Position numbers and translations under genes: made by a program. A stretch of DNA of 64,000 nt from Streptomyces olivaceus (GTDB lineage: Bacteria > Actinomycetota > Actinomycetes > Streptomycetales > Streptomycetaceae): NCBI RefSeq assembly GCF_000721235.1, contig NZ_JOFH01000012.1:120520-184519 (forward strand), in the 5' to 3' direction. The notes under the pieces were generated by a model. The model was given only the letters and a program-made list of their open reading frames with translations. It was not told the DNA's origin and did no database searches. This document shows positions 14,356 to 24,049 of this stretch, piece by piece. The first letter of the stretch is position 1, and each line of letters starts with the position of its first letter.

Positions 14356-15564
14356 GTGTCCCGTCGCCTGTTCACCTCGGAGTCCGTGACCGAAGGTCAC
14401 CCCGACAAGATCGCTGACCAGATCAGCGACACGATTCTCGACGCGCTCCTGCGCGAGGACCCGACCTCCCGGGTCGCCGTCGAAACCCTGATCACCACCG
14501 GTCTGGTGCACGTGGCCGGCGAGGTCACCACCAAGGCCTACGCCGACATCGCCAACCTGGTCCGCGGCAAGATCCTGGAGATCGGCTACGACTCCTCCAA
14601 GAAGGGCTTCGACGGCGCCTCCTGCGGCGTCTCGGTCTCCATCGGCGCCCAGTCCCCGGACATCGCGCAGGGTGTCGACTCGGCCTACGAGAACAGGGTG
14701 GAGGGCGACGAGGACGAGCTGGACCGGCAGGGCGCCGGCGACCAGGGCCTGATGTTCGGCTACGCGTCCGACGAGACGCCGACGCTGATGCCGCTGCCGG
14801 TCTTCCTGGCCCACCGCCTGTCCAAGCGCCTCTCCGAGGTCCGCAAGAACGGCACCATCCCCTACCTGCGCCCGGACGGCAAGACGCAGGTCACCATCGA
14901 GTACGACGGCGACAAGGCCGTCCGCCTCGACACCGTCGTCGTCTCCTCCCAGCACGCGAGCGACATCGACCTCGAGTCGCTGCTGGCGCCCGACATCAAG
15001 GAATTCGTCGTCGAGCCCGAGCTCAAGGCGCTCCTGGACGACGGCATCAAGCTCGACACGGAGAACTACCGCCTCCTGGTCAACCCGACCGGCCGCTTCG
15101 AGATCGGCGGCCCGATGGGCGACGCCGGCCTGACCGGCCGCAAGATCATCATCGACACGTACGGCGGCATGGCCCGCCACGGCGGCGGCGCGTTCTCCGG
15201 CAAGGACCCGTCGAAGGTCGACCGCTCCGCCGCCTACGCGATGCGCTGGGTCGCCAAGAACGTGGTGGCCGCCGGCCTCGCCGCCCGCTGCGAGGTCCAG
15301 GTCGCCTACGCCATCGGCAAGGCCGAGCCGGTCGGACTCTTCGTGGAGACCTTCGGCACCGCCAAGATCGACACCGAGAAGATCGAGAAGGCGATCGACG
15401 AGGTCTTCGACCTCCGTCCGGCCGCCATCATCCGCGACCTCGACCTGCTCCGCCCGATCTACGCCCAGACCGCCGCGTACGGCCACTTCGGCCGGGAGAT
15501 CCCCGACTTCACCTGGGAGCGCACGGACCGCGTGGACGCGCTGCGCAAGGCCACGGGACTGTAA
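14356..15564 (+). CDS. metK: S-adenosylmethionine synthetase
   Basis: 402 residues. Makes SAM from methionine and ATP; in Streptomyces SAM level also influences antibiotic production. Motifs visible are [17 protein letters not shown] at the N-terminus, a [12 protein letters not shown] hexapeptide region near residue 130, and the phosphate loop [19 protein letters not shown] near residue 275. I chose GTG 14356 with GGGAG 5 nt before it and the family-typical start [10 protein letters not shown]; the longer ATG at 14293 is unlikely. The 240-bp leader has a possible -10 (TAAACT, 14269-14274) but no SAM riboswitch that I recognise. Confidence 0.96.
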   Translation: MSRRLFTSESVTEGHPDKIADQISDTILDALLREDPTSRVAVETLITTGLVHVAGEVTTKAYADIANLVRGKILEIGYDSSKKGFDGASCGVSVSIGAQSPDIAQGVDSAYENRVEGDEDELDRQGAGDQGLMFGYASDETPTLMPLPVFLAHRLSKRLSEVRKNGTIPYLRPDGKTQVTIEYDGDKAVRLDTVVVSSQHASDIDLESLLAPDIKEFVVEPELKALLDDGIKLDTENYRLLVNPTGRFEIGGPMGDAGLTGRKIIIDTYGGMARHGGGAFSGKDPSKVDRSAAYAMRWVAKNVVAAGLAARCEVQVAYAIGKAEPVGLFVETFGTAKIDTEKIEKAIDEVFDLRPAAIIRDLDLLRPIYAQTAAYGHFGREIPDFTWERTDRVDALRKATGL

Positions 15565-15697
15565 GACTCCGGGCACACGCCCGACGGCACACGGCGAGGC
15601 CCGGTGTCCCCGAGTGGGCGCCGGGCTTCGCCGTGCGCACTCCGACACCGGTGCCCTTGTCCGAGGGCTTCTTGTCAGGGCTTCTTGCCCGGGGTCC

Positions 15698-15738
15698 TTG
15701 TCAGTGCGGCCGTTGTCAGTGCGGCCGTTGTCAGTGGG
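15698..15738. repeat. Short tandem repeat upstream of priA
   Basis: A 15-bp unit (TTGTCAGTGCGGCCG) is tandemly repeated with a partial third copy ending TTGTCAGTGGG, just before the priA start. It is non-coding if the priA start at 15757 is right. It may be harmless slippage or part of the promoter (TTGTCA resembles a -35). Confidence 0.6.
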
Positions 15739-15756
15739 CTTTGCGAGAATGCACGC

Positions 15757-17925
15757 GTGAGCAGCGAGAACGAACCGGCGGGGGGCGGCGCGGACGACGC
15801 GCCGCCCGAGCAGCTCGCGCTCATCCGGGAGACGGTGCGCCGCGCGAAGACCCCGCGGGCCAAGCCGCGCACCTGGCGCGGAGCCGCGCTCGCCAAGGAA
15901 CGGCCGGTCGCCAGGGTCCTCGTCGACAAGGGTGTGCTCCACCTCGACCGGTACTTCGACTACGCCGTACCGGAGGAACTGGACGGCGAGGCACAGCCCG
16001 GTGTGCGGGTGCGGGTCCGCTTCGGGGCCGGACGGCACCGGGTGCGGGACGGGCGGCGCGAGGGCGGGGGGCTCATCGACGGGTTCCTGATCGAGCGGCT
16101 CGCCGAATCCGACTACTCGGGCCCCCTGGCCGCCCTGGCCCAGGTCGTCTCGCCCGAGCGGATCCTCGACGAGGAGCTGCTGGGCCTCGTCCGCGCGGTG
16201 GCCGACCGGTACGCGGGCAGCGTCGCCGACGTCCTCCAGCTCGCCGTACCCCCGCGCAACGCGCGCGCCGAGAAGCGGCCCTCGCCGCAGCCCCTGCCCC
16301 CGCCGGCCCCGCCCGAGCCGGGATCGTGGACGCGGTACGAGCAGGGTGCCGCCTTCGTCGCGGCCCTCGCCGCGGGAAGCGCGCCCCGTGCGGTGTGGAA
16401 CGCGCTGCCCGGACCGCAGTGGGCCGACGAACTGGCCCGTGCCGTGACGGCGACCCTCGCCTCGGGCCGGGGAGCGCTCGTCGTCCTGCCCGACGGCCGG
16501 GCGGTGGCCCGCGTGGACGCCGCGCTGACCGCCCTGCTGGGCGAGGGGCGCCACGCGGTACTCACCGCCGACGCCGGGCCCGAGAAGCGGTACGCGCAGT
16601 GGCTCGCGGTGCGCCGAGGCGCCGTGCGGGCCGTCGTGGGGACCCGCGCCGCCATGTTCGCGCCGGTGCGGGACCTCGGCCTGGTCGCCCTCTGGGACGA
16701 CGGCGACGACAGCCACAGCGAGCCGCACGCCCCCCAGCCGCACGCCCGCGAGGTCCTGCTGCTGCGCGCCGCCCAGGACCGGTGCGCCTTTCTGCTGGGC
16801 GCCTGGAACTGCACCGTGGACGCCGCCCAGCTCGTGGAGACCGGTTGGGCCCGGCCCCTGGTCGCCGCCCGCGAGCAGGTGCGGGCCGCGGCCCCGCTGG
16901 TGCGCACCGTGGGGGACCAGGACCTGGCCCGGGACGAGGCCGCCCGCGCCGCCCGGCTGCCGACCCTCGCCTGGCAGGTCGTCAGGGACGGACTGCGCCA
17001 CGGTCCGGTACTCGTACAGGTGCCCCGGCGGGGTTACGTACCGCGGATGGCGTGTGCGGCCTGCCGGACGCCCGCGCGGTGCCGGCACTGTGCGGGTCCG
17101 CTGGAGGGGCAGGAGTCCGCGTCCGTCCTGCGGTGCGGCTGGTGCGGGCGCGAGGAGGGCGACTGGCACTGCCCGGAGTGCGGCGGCTTCCGGCTGCGGG
17201 CGCAGGTCGTGGGGGCCCGGCGCACCGCGGAGGAACTGGGCCGGGCCTTCCCGGCGGTGCCGGTGCGCACCTCCGGCCGGGAGCAGGTGCTGGACACCGT
17301 GTCGCAGGCGCCCGCACTGGTCGTCAGCACACCGGGGGCCGAACCCGTCGCCGAGGGCGGCTACACGGCGGCGCTGCTGCTCGACGGCTGGGCGATGCTC
17401 GGCCGGCCCGATCTGCGCGCCGGTGAGGACGCGCTGCGGCGCTGGCTGGCCGCCGCCTCCCTGGTCCGGCCGCAGAGCGCCGGGGGCACCGTCGTCGCGA
17501 TCGCCGAGCCGACCCTGCGGCCGGTGCAGGCGCTGGTGCGCTGGGACCCGGTCGGCCACGCCGTACGGGAACTGGGGGAGCGGGCGGAGCTGGGCTTTCC
17601 GCCGGTGTCGCGGATGGCGGCCGTGACGGGGCCCCCGGAGGCCGTGGCCGGCTTTCTGCGCGCCGTCGAGCTGCCGGGCGAGGCGGAGGTGCTCGGCCCC
17701 GTGCCCCTGCCGGTCACGGCGGAGGGGCGGCCCCGGCGGGTGGGGGCGCCGCCGCCCGGTGAGCACTGGGAACGGGCGCTGGTCCGGGTGCCTCCCGGAC
17801 GCGGGGCGGCGCTGGCCGGCGCGCTGAAGACCGCGCAGGCGGCGCGGACGGCACGGACGGCGCGCGGGAGTCGGGGGAGTGAAGAGGCGGTCTGGGTGCG
17901 TATCGATCCGCCCGACATCGGGTGA
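15757..17925 (+). CDS. priA: PriA-type primosomal protein N' without helicase motifs
   Basis: 722 residues. PriA recognises stalled forks and reloads the replisome. The N-terminal 3' DNA-binding domain is present (VLVDKGVLHLDRYFDYAVP). The cysteine-rich zinc module CAACRTPARCRHC ... CGWC ... CPEC (about residues 432-476) is complete. The ATPase part is degenerate: where GxTGSGKTE is expected (about 225-245) there is no P-loop, and the DEEH box reads DDGDD. This loss is known for actinobacterial PriA, which therefore probably works as a structural fork-binding protein. The start is GTG 15757; the upstream in-frame extension is repetitive and not protein-like. Confidence 0.9.
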   Translation: MSSENEPAGGGADDAPPEQLALIRETVRRAKTPRAKPRTWRGAALAKERPVARVLVDKGVLHLDRYFDYAVPEELDGEAQPGVRVRVRFGAGRHRVRDGRREGGGLIDGFLIERLAESDYSGPLAALAQVVSPERILDEELLGLVRAVADRYAGSVADVLQLAVPPRNARAEKRPSPQPLPPPAPPEPGSWTRYEQGAAFVAALAAGSAPRAVWNALPGPQWADELARAVTATLASGRGALVVLPDGRAVARVDAALTALLGEGRHAVLTADAGPEKRYAQWLAVRRGAVRAVVGTRAAMFAPVRDLGLVALWDDGDDSHSEPHAPQPHAREVLLLRAAQDRCAFLLGAWNCTVDAAQLVETGWARPLVAAREQVRAAAPLVRTVGDQDLARDEAARAARLPTLAWQVVRDGLRHGPVLVQVPRRGYVPRMACAACRTPARCRHCAGPLEGQESASVLRCGWCGREEGDWHCPECGGFRLRAQVVGARRTAEELGRAFPAVPVRTSGREQVLDTVSQAPALVVSTPGAEPVAEGGYTAALLLDGWAMLGRPDLRAGEDALRRWLAAASLVRPQSAGGTVVAIAEPTLRPVQALVRWDPVGHAVRELGERAELGFPPVSRMAAVTGPPEAVAGFLRAVELPGEAEVLGPVPLPVTAEGRPRRVGAPPPGEHWERALVRVPPGRGAALAGALKTAQAARTARTARGSRGSEEAVWVRIDPPDIG

Positions 17926-18102
17926 GGGGGTGGGCCGTGGCCCAGGGCCGAGTGCCTGGGGCGCGCCCGTTCGGCGTCCGGCGCGTCCGGCGCCGGGGGC
18001 GGGGCGCGGACACGCCGCGGCCCTCCCCGTTCGCGGATGCCCGAGAGTGGGGTGCCCGAGAGTGGGAGGGCCGACGTGTCGTCGCGGCTCGGCCGCCGGG
18101 GT

Positions 18103-19270
<1,168 letters not shown>

Positions 19271-20203
19271 ATGAAGCTGGTCTTCGCCGGTACCCCCGAG
19301 GTCGCCGTTCCCGCCCTGGACGCCCTGATCGCCTCCGAGCGGCACGAGGTGGCCGCCGTCGTCACGCGGCCCGACGCTCCGGCCGGGCGCGGGCGACGGC
19401 TGGTCGCCTCTCCCGTGGCCGAGCGGGCCGAGGAGGCGGGGATCGAGGTGCTCAAGCCCGCGAAGCCCCGCGACCCCGGTTTCCTGGAGCGGCTGCGCGA
19501 GATCGCGCCCGACTGCTGCCCCGTCGTCGCCTACGGCGCCCTGCTGCCCCGTGTCGCCCTGGACGTGCCCGCCCGCGGCTGGGTCAACCTGCACTTCTCG
19601 CTGCTGCCCGCCTGGCGCGGTGCCGCCCCCGTGCAGCACGCGCTGATGGCCGGCGACGAGCTGACCGGCGCGTCCACGTTCCTGATCGAGGAGGGCCTAG
19701 ACTCCGGCCCCGTCTACGGCACGGTCACCGAGACCGTCCGCCCCACCGACACCAGCGGCGACCTGCTGACCAGGCTGGCCTTCGCCGGCTCCGGCCTGCT
19801 CGCGGCCACCATGGACGGCATCGAGGACGGCAGCCTCAAGGCCGTACCGCAGCCGGCCGAGGGCGTCACCCTCGCTCCCAAGATCACCGTCGAGGACGCC
19901 CGGGTCGACTGGACCGCCCCGGCGCTGCGCGTCGACCGCGTCGTGCGCGGCTGCACCCCGGCACCCGGCGCCTGGACCACCTTCCGCGGCGAGCGGCTCA
20001 AGCTCGTCCAGGCCGTGCCTCTGCCGGAGAGGACCGACCTCGCCCCCGGGCAGCTCGCGGCAGGCAAGAACAACGTGTACGTCGGCACCGGCTCGTACGC
20101 CGTCGAGCTGCTGTGGGTGCAGGCCCAGGGCAAGAAGCCGATGCGGGCCGCCGACTGGGCGCGCGGCGCGCGGATCACCGAGGGCGCGCAACTCGGCGAC
20201 TGA
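19271..20203 (+). CDS. fmt: Methionyl-tRNA formyltransferase
   Basis: 310 residues. Formylates Met-tRNAi using 10-formyl-THF for translation initiation. The N-terminal Rossmann domain begins [15 protein letters not shown]; the catalytic and folate-binding motif [17 protein letters not shown] lies near residue 108. The C-terminal tRNA-binding domain is about 205-310. ATG 19271 gives the standard family start; the longer in-frame extension runs through the minisatellite and is rejected. It is followed by rsmB, a frequent pairing. Confidence 0.95.
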   Translation: MKLVFAGTPEVAVPALDALIASERHEVAAVVTRPDAPAGRGRRLVASPVAERAEEAGIEVLKPAKPRDPGFLERLREIAPDCCPVVAYGALLPRVALDVPARGWVNLHFSLLPAWRGAAPVQHALMAGDELTGASTFLIEEGLDSGPVYGTVTETVRPTDTSGDLLTRLAFAGSGLLAATMDGIEDGSLKAVPQPAEGVTLAPKITVEDARVDWTAPALRVDRVVRGCTPAPGAWTTFRGERLKLVQAVPLPERTDLAPGQLAAGKNNVYVGTGSYAVELLWVQAQGKKPMRAADWARGARITEGAQLGD

Positions 20204-20320
20204 CCCGCGCCCCGGCAACGCCGCGGCACCCGTCCCGCCCCCGCATCGGCCCACCGCCCCGTGCCGCGCCCGGCGTACGCTGGTGAGCGCACTTCACCCC
20301 ACATCCGGAGCACCTTTTTC

Positions 20321-21748
20321 GTGAGCGAGCAGCCCCGCCGTCCCCGCAAGCCCGGCAAGCCGTACCGCAGGCCCCAGAAGGACCCCGTCCGCCTCCTCGC
20401 CTTCGAGGCGCTCAGGGCCGTGGACGAGCGCGACGCGTACGCCAACCTCGTGCTGCCGCCGCTGCTGCGCAAGGCGCGTGAGAAGGAGGGGCCCGAGAAG
20501 TTCGACGCCCGGGACGCCGCGCTCGCCACCGAGCTGGTGTACGGGACGCTGCGCAGGCAGGGGACGTACGACGCGGTCATCGCCGACTGCGTGGACCGGC
20601 CGTTGCGCGAGGTCGACCCGCCGGTCCTGGACGTGCTCAGCCTGGGCGTGCACCAGCTGCTCGGCACCCGGATCCCCACCCACGCCGCCGTCTCCGCCTC
20701 CGTGGAACTGGCGCGGGTCGTGCTCGGCGACGGACGGGCCAAGTTCGTCAACGCCGTGCTGCGCAAGGTCGCGCGCGACGACCTCGACGGGTGGCTGGCG
20801 CGGGTCGCGCCGCCCTACGACGAGGACCCCGAGGACCACCTGGCCGTCGTGCACTCGCACCCGCGCTGGGTGGTCTCCGCGCTGTGGGACTCGCTCGGCG
20901 GTGGCCGGGCCGGCATCGAGGAACTGCTCGCGGCCGACAACGAACGGCCCGAGGTCACGCTCGTCGCGCGGCCGGGCCGGGCCACCCGCGACGAACTGCT
21001 CGGCGAGGAGGCCGCCGTCGCGGGCCGCTGGTCGCCGTACGCGGTGCGGCTGAGCGAGGGCGGCGAGCCCGGAGCCGTGGAGGCGGTGCGGGAGGGGCGC
21101 GCCGGTGTGCAGGACGAGGGCAGTCAGCTGGTCGCCCTGGCCCTCGCCGACGCGCCCTTGGACGGACCCGACCGGCGCTGGCTCGACGGGTGCGCGGGCC
21201 CCGGCGGCAAGGCCGCGCTCCTCGGTGCCCTGGCCGCCGAACGGGGCGCCTTCCTGATCGCCTCCGAGAAGCAGCCGCACCGGGCGGGCCTCGTGGCCAA
21301 GGCGCTGGCCGGCAACCCGGGGCCGTACCAGGTGATCGCCGCCGACGGCACCCGTCCGCCCTGGCGCCCCGGCAGCTTCGACCGGGTCCTGGTCGACGTG
21401 CCGTGCACCGGTCTCGGCGCCCTGCGCCGCCGTCCCGAGGCACGCTGGCGGCGCCGCCCCGAGGACCTCGACGGCTTCGCGCCGCTCCAGCGCGGCCTGC
21501 TGCGCGAGGCCCTGGAGGCCGTACGCGTCGGCGGCGTCGTCGCCTACGCGACCTGCTCGCCCCACCTCGCCGAGACCCGCGCGGTCGTCGCCGACGTCCT
21601 CAAGCGTCGGCCCGGTGCCGAACTGCTCGACGCCCGGCCCCTGCTGCCCGGCGTCCCCGCGCTGGGCGAGGGCCCCGACGTCCAGCTCTGGCCGCACGTG
21701 CACGGCACGGACGCCATGTACCTGGCGCTCGTCCGCCGGACCTCCTGA
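20321..21748 (+). CDS. rsmB: 16S rRNA (cytosine-967-C5) methyltransferase RsmB
   Basis: 475 residues. The N-terminal NusB-like RNA-binding domain (about 20-165) is fused to a SAM-dependent RNA m5C methyltransferase. The SAM motif DGCAGPGGKAALLGAL occurs near residue 288. The two catalytic cysteines are in DVPCTGLGALRRRPE and ATCSPHLAET. GTG 20321 has CGGAG about 10 nt upstream; it follows fmt by 117 bp. Confidence 0.93.
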   Translation: MSEQPRRPRKPGKPYRRPQKDPVRLLAFEALRAVDERDAYANLVLPPLLRKAREKEGPEKFDARDAALATELVYGTLRRQGTYDAVIADCVDRPLREVDPPVLDVLSLGVHQLLGTRIPTHAAVSASVELARVVLGDGRAKFVNAVLRKVARDDLDGWLARVAPPYDEDPEDHLAVVHSHPRWVVSALWDSLGGGRAGIEELLAADNERPEVTLVARPGRATRDELLGEEAAVAGRWSPYAVRLSEGGEPGAVEAVREGRAGVQDEGSQLVALALADAPLDGPDRRWLDGCAGPGGKAALLGALAAERGAFLIASEKQPHRAGLVAKALAGNPGPYQVIAADGTRPPWRPGSFDRVLVDVPCTGLGALRRRPEARWRRRPEDLDGFAPLQRGLLREALEAVRVGGVVAYATCSPHLAETRAVVADVLKRRPGAELLDARPLLPGVPALGEGPDVQLWPHVHGTDAMYLALVRRTS

Positions 21749-21764
21749 GGGCCTCGTGACCGGC

Positions 21765-21791
21765 GCCGGGTGCCGGCGGCGCCGACCCGGC
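21765..21791. terminator. Hairpin between rsmB and the trypco2-like gene
   Basis: Stem GCCGGGT/ACCCGGC with a GC-rich palindromic interior (GCCGGCGGCGCC) between two convergent genes. It is plausible as a bidirectional terminator, although a U-run is missing. Confidence 0.45.
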
Positions 21792-21792
21792 C

Positions 21793-22104
21793 CTACCGCC
21801 GGCTGACCTTCACCCGGTCCCCGCCGGGCAGCTCCGGTTTCAGGTCCACCTGGACCTGATGGGTGGTCTGGTGGTCGACCGAACCGCCGAGTTCGGCCGT
21901 CACCACGCCGATCCGGACACCGCCGCGGCCGCTGCCGGAGCGGTGCACCTGCACCGTGAAGGTCAGGCTCACGTTCTCCACGGCGAAACCGAGGTCCCTG
22001 CCCTCCGCCTCGGCGCGGGCCTCGTCCAGCTCGCCCCGGATCCGGCCGATGACCTCGGCCAGACCCACGAACTCCTGTTCGCTCGTCAACTCGCCCCCAT
22101 ACAC
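21793..22104 (-). CDS. Trypco2-like (trypsin-co-occurring) small protein
   Basis: 103 residues. An N-terminal amphipathic helix (about 8-32, FVGLAEVIGRIRGELDEARA) is followed by beta-strands with VSLTFTVQVHRSGSGRGGVRIGVV and a C-terminal THQVQVDLKPEL. This resembles the trypsin-co-occurring domain 2, found next to trypsin-like proteases in predicted bacterial conflict/signalling systems. The gene is divergent, 60 bp from a trypsin-like protease, which supports the call. The start is uncertain: GTG 22104 opens the frame, and a TTG at 22089 with GGGGGCGAG just ahead is an alternative. It probably regulates or scaffolds the protease. Confidence 0.75.
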   Translation of the reverse strand: MYGGELTSEQEFVGLAEVIGRIRGELDEARAEAEGRDLGFAVENVSLTFTVQVHRSGSGRGGVRIGVVTAELGGSVDHQTTHQVQVDLKPELPGGDRVKVSRR

Positions 22105-22158
22105 AGAGTGTTCACTCTTGTCGCGTCAGTATGCGGCAGGAGCACCCGCCCGTATAGT
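22105..22158. promoter_or_regulatory. Divergent promoter region with a short operator-like palindrome
   Basis: Palindrome AGAGTG-TT-CACTCT (22105-22118) lies right at the start of the minus-strand trypco2-like gene. A good -10 (TATAGT, 22153-22158) lies only 6 nt before the protease ATG at 22165, which would give a near-leaderless mRNA. No convincing -35 was seen. Confidence 0.4.
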
Positions 22159-22164
22159 TCGTAT

Positions 22165-23988
22165 ATGGCTGCTGGCGGGGGAGCCCCGGCCGACTCGTGG
22201 ATGAGAACGCCGAGCTGGGCGGTCCGGATCCGGGGAGCGGACGGGGAGATTGCGGGAGCCGGCATTCTGCTGACTCCGGACCGGGTGCTCACCTGCGCCC
22301 ATGTGGTGGACCGGACGGCGGACCGGATGACCGCGGAGTTCGTCGGCGCGGCCGACCGCAGCGTGCCCGCGGTCCCCGCCCGGCTGGACGGCGACGCCTA
22401 CGTGCCGGAGACCCGGGACGCCGACGGCGACCCCAGCGGCGACGTGGCGCTGCTGCGGCTGGAGCGGCCCCGCCCCGCCGAGGACTCGGTACGGCTGCGG
22501 AAGCTGTCCACGTCCACCCGCGAGGTGCGGATGTACGGCTTCCCGTACGAGCACAACGGCGGCATCTGGTTCCGCGCCACCGCCGTCGGCGGCTGCGGAC
22601 GCGACGGGCAGGTCCAGCTCGTCCCGGCCAGTCCGGGTGAGCTGGCCAGCCCCGGGTGCAGCGGAGCGGGCGTCGCCGACAGCGACACCGGCGAGGTCAT
22701 CGGCATGGTGCTCAGCGGCCAGGAGGACCGGCACGGCAACCGGTTCACCTTCATGAGCCCCGCCGACACCATCGTCGGCCACCTGCCCCGGCTGGAATCC
22801 GTCACCACGGGACTCAGCGGCCTCGACCCCCGGTTGCGCTCCACCAGCGACGACGTCGTCCCCGGCCTGCTCGACGAGCCGTTCGCCCAGCGCCTCGCAG
22901 CCTGGCTCAGCGACGACGGCAGCCGGGTGAAGATCAGCGTCGTCCGGCACGGGGACGCGGCGCGCGAATCCACCCTGCGCCGCGCCATCACCCTCGCCGA
23001 CCGCGAGTCGCGTCCCCCGGTCTCCGTCGACCGCGCCTTCCTCGATCCGCCCGGCACCGTCCCGTCCGTCGGCGGCCACGACCTCGCCGTCCACGCGAGC
23101 GGACGGACCTCGGCCCGGATCGCCGAGCGGATCGCCGAGCGCATGGGGTTGTGGCAGCGCCCGGAGGACCCTCCGCTCGACCGTGTCCGCGCCGCGAAGG
23201 GCACCCTCAACCTGGTCGTCGTCGGCGTCGACGAGGCGGTCGACCCGCCCGCCGTCCTCGACCTGCTCGCCGTGCTGCGCGCCGGCGGCAGCCGTCTCCT
23301 GCTGGTCTTCCGCACGGACGGCGACTGCTGCCGCCGGGCACGCGACCAGCTGCTCGTCCGGCCCGCGCGGGAGCGTCGCGCCCGGCTCGTCGACCGGCTC
23401 AGGGAGATCACCGGTCCGCTCGCGGGAGAGCTGCACGAACGTCTCTCCGCCGTCGTCCCGCAGGACGCGCGCTCCTTCGGCAGGGAGCTGGACAGGGAGC
23501 TGGTGGCCGCCCAAGCGGCCCTCGCCGACCTGCGTCGCGCGGACGACCGAGACCGGGAACGCGACCGGGAGGGGGATCGCCACGGCCCCGGCCACGGCCC
23601 CGGCGCCGACCCGGACCGCTACGAACGGCTGGCCGACCGGGTCGCGGGCCGGCTGGCGACGAGCCTCGCGGAGCTGGACCGGCTCCGCGACCGGCGCGAC
23701 GAACTCACTGGCCGCCTGCGCAGTTACCAGGTCCTGCTCCAGCACCGGCTGCAGGGCGAGGAGGATCCCGCGGTGGACGACCTCTACCTGCGGGCCCACG
23801 CCCTGCTGAGCGCCAGACCCTGCGACGTACGGGAGGCGGAGGCGGCGGTGGACGCCTACACGCACCGCGTCGACGGGTACGGCGACGACCGCGGACAGGG
23901 CGGGTACGACGATCGCCCCGGACGCGACGGGTACGGCGACCATCCCGGACGCGGCGGTTACGGCGACCAACGGGGAGGCGGCGCGTGA
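22165..23988 (+). CDS. Trypsin-like serine protease fused to a degenerate P-loop module
   Basis: 607 residues, no signal peptide, so probably cytoplasmic. The N-terminal trypsin domain (about 12-210) keeps the triad: His46 in LTCAHVVD, Asp93 in GDVALLRL, Ser166 in GCSGAG. The central part (about 250-400) looks like an NTPase fold: VRHGDAARESTL (260-271) aligns with a Walker A whose Gly/Lys are lost, and VVVGVDEAVD (351-360) resembles Walker B. A charged coiled-coil region (about 430-560) follows. The tail is a low-complexity repeat of GYGD/GRGGYGD. Such protease-plus-STAND proteins occur with trypco domains in predicted conflict systems. Substrate unknown. It is followed after 61 bp by the PknG-like kinase. 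Confidence 0.8.
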   Translation: MAAGGGAPADSWMRTPSWAVRIRGADGEIAGAGILLTPDRVLTCAHVVDRTADRMTAEFVGAADRSVPAVPARLDGDAYVPETRDADGDPSGDVALLRLERPRPAEDSVRLRKLSTSTREVRMYGFPYEHNGGIWFRATAVGGCGRDGQVQLVPASPGELASPGCSGAGVADSDTGEVIGMVLSGQEDRHGNRFTFMSPADTIVGHLPRLESVTTGLSGLDPRLRSTSDDVVPGLLDEPFAQRLAAWLSDDGSRVKISVVRHGDAARESTLRRAITLADRESRPPVSVDRAFLDPPGTVPSVGGHDLAVHASGRTSARIAERIAERMGLWQRPEDPPLDRVRAAKGTLNLVVVGVDEAVDPPAVLDLLAVLRAGGSRLLLVFRTDGDCCRRARDQLLVRPARERRARLVDRLREITGPLAGELHERLSAVVPQDARSFGRELDRELVAAQAALADLRRADDRDRERDREGDRHGPGHGPGADPDRYERLADRVAGRLATSLAELDRLRDRRDELTGRLRSYQVLLQHRLQGEEDPAVDDLYLRAHALLSARPCDVREAEAAVDAYTHRVDGYGDDRGQGGYDDRPGRDGYGDHPGRGGYGDQRGGGA

Positions 23989-24049
23989 CGGCGCCGCGCA
24001 CCTCCCCGGCCGGTCCGTGCCCGCCCACGGCCTCACGAGGAGCCCCGGC

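Noticed and set aside
13540..17766. Huge antisense frame across coaBC, metK and priA
   Set aside because: Covers three well-supported genes on the other strand and reads as Arg/Pro/Gly filler.
22166..22292. Small minus-strand frame in the trypsin gene promoter side
   Set aside because: It overlaps the protease coding start and has no ribosome site or family resemblance.
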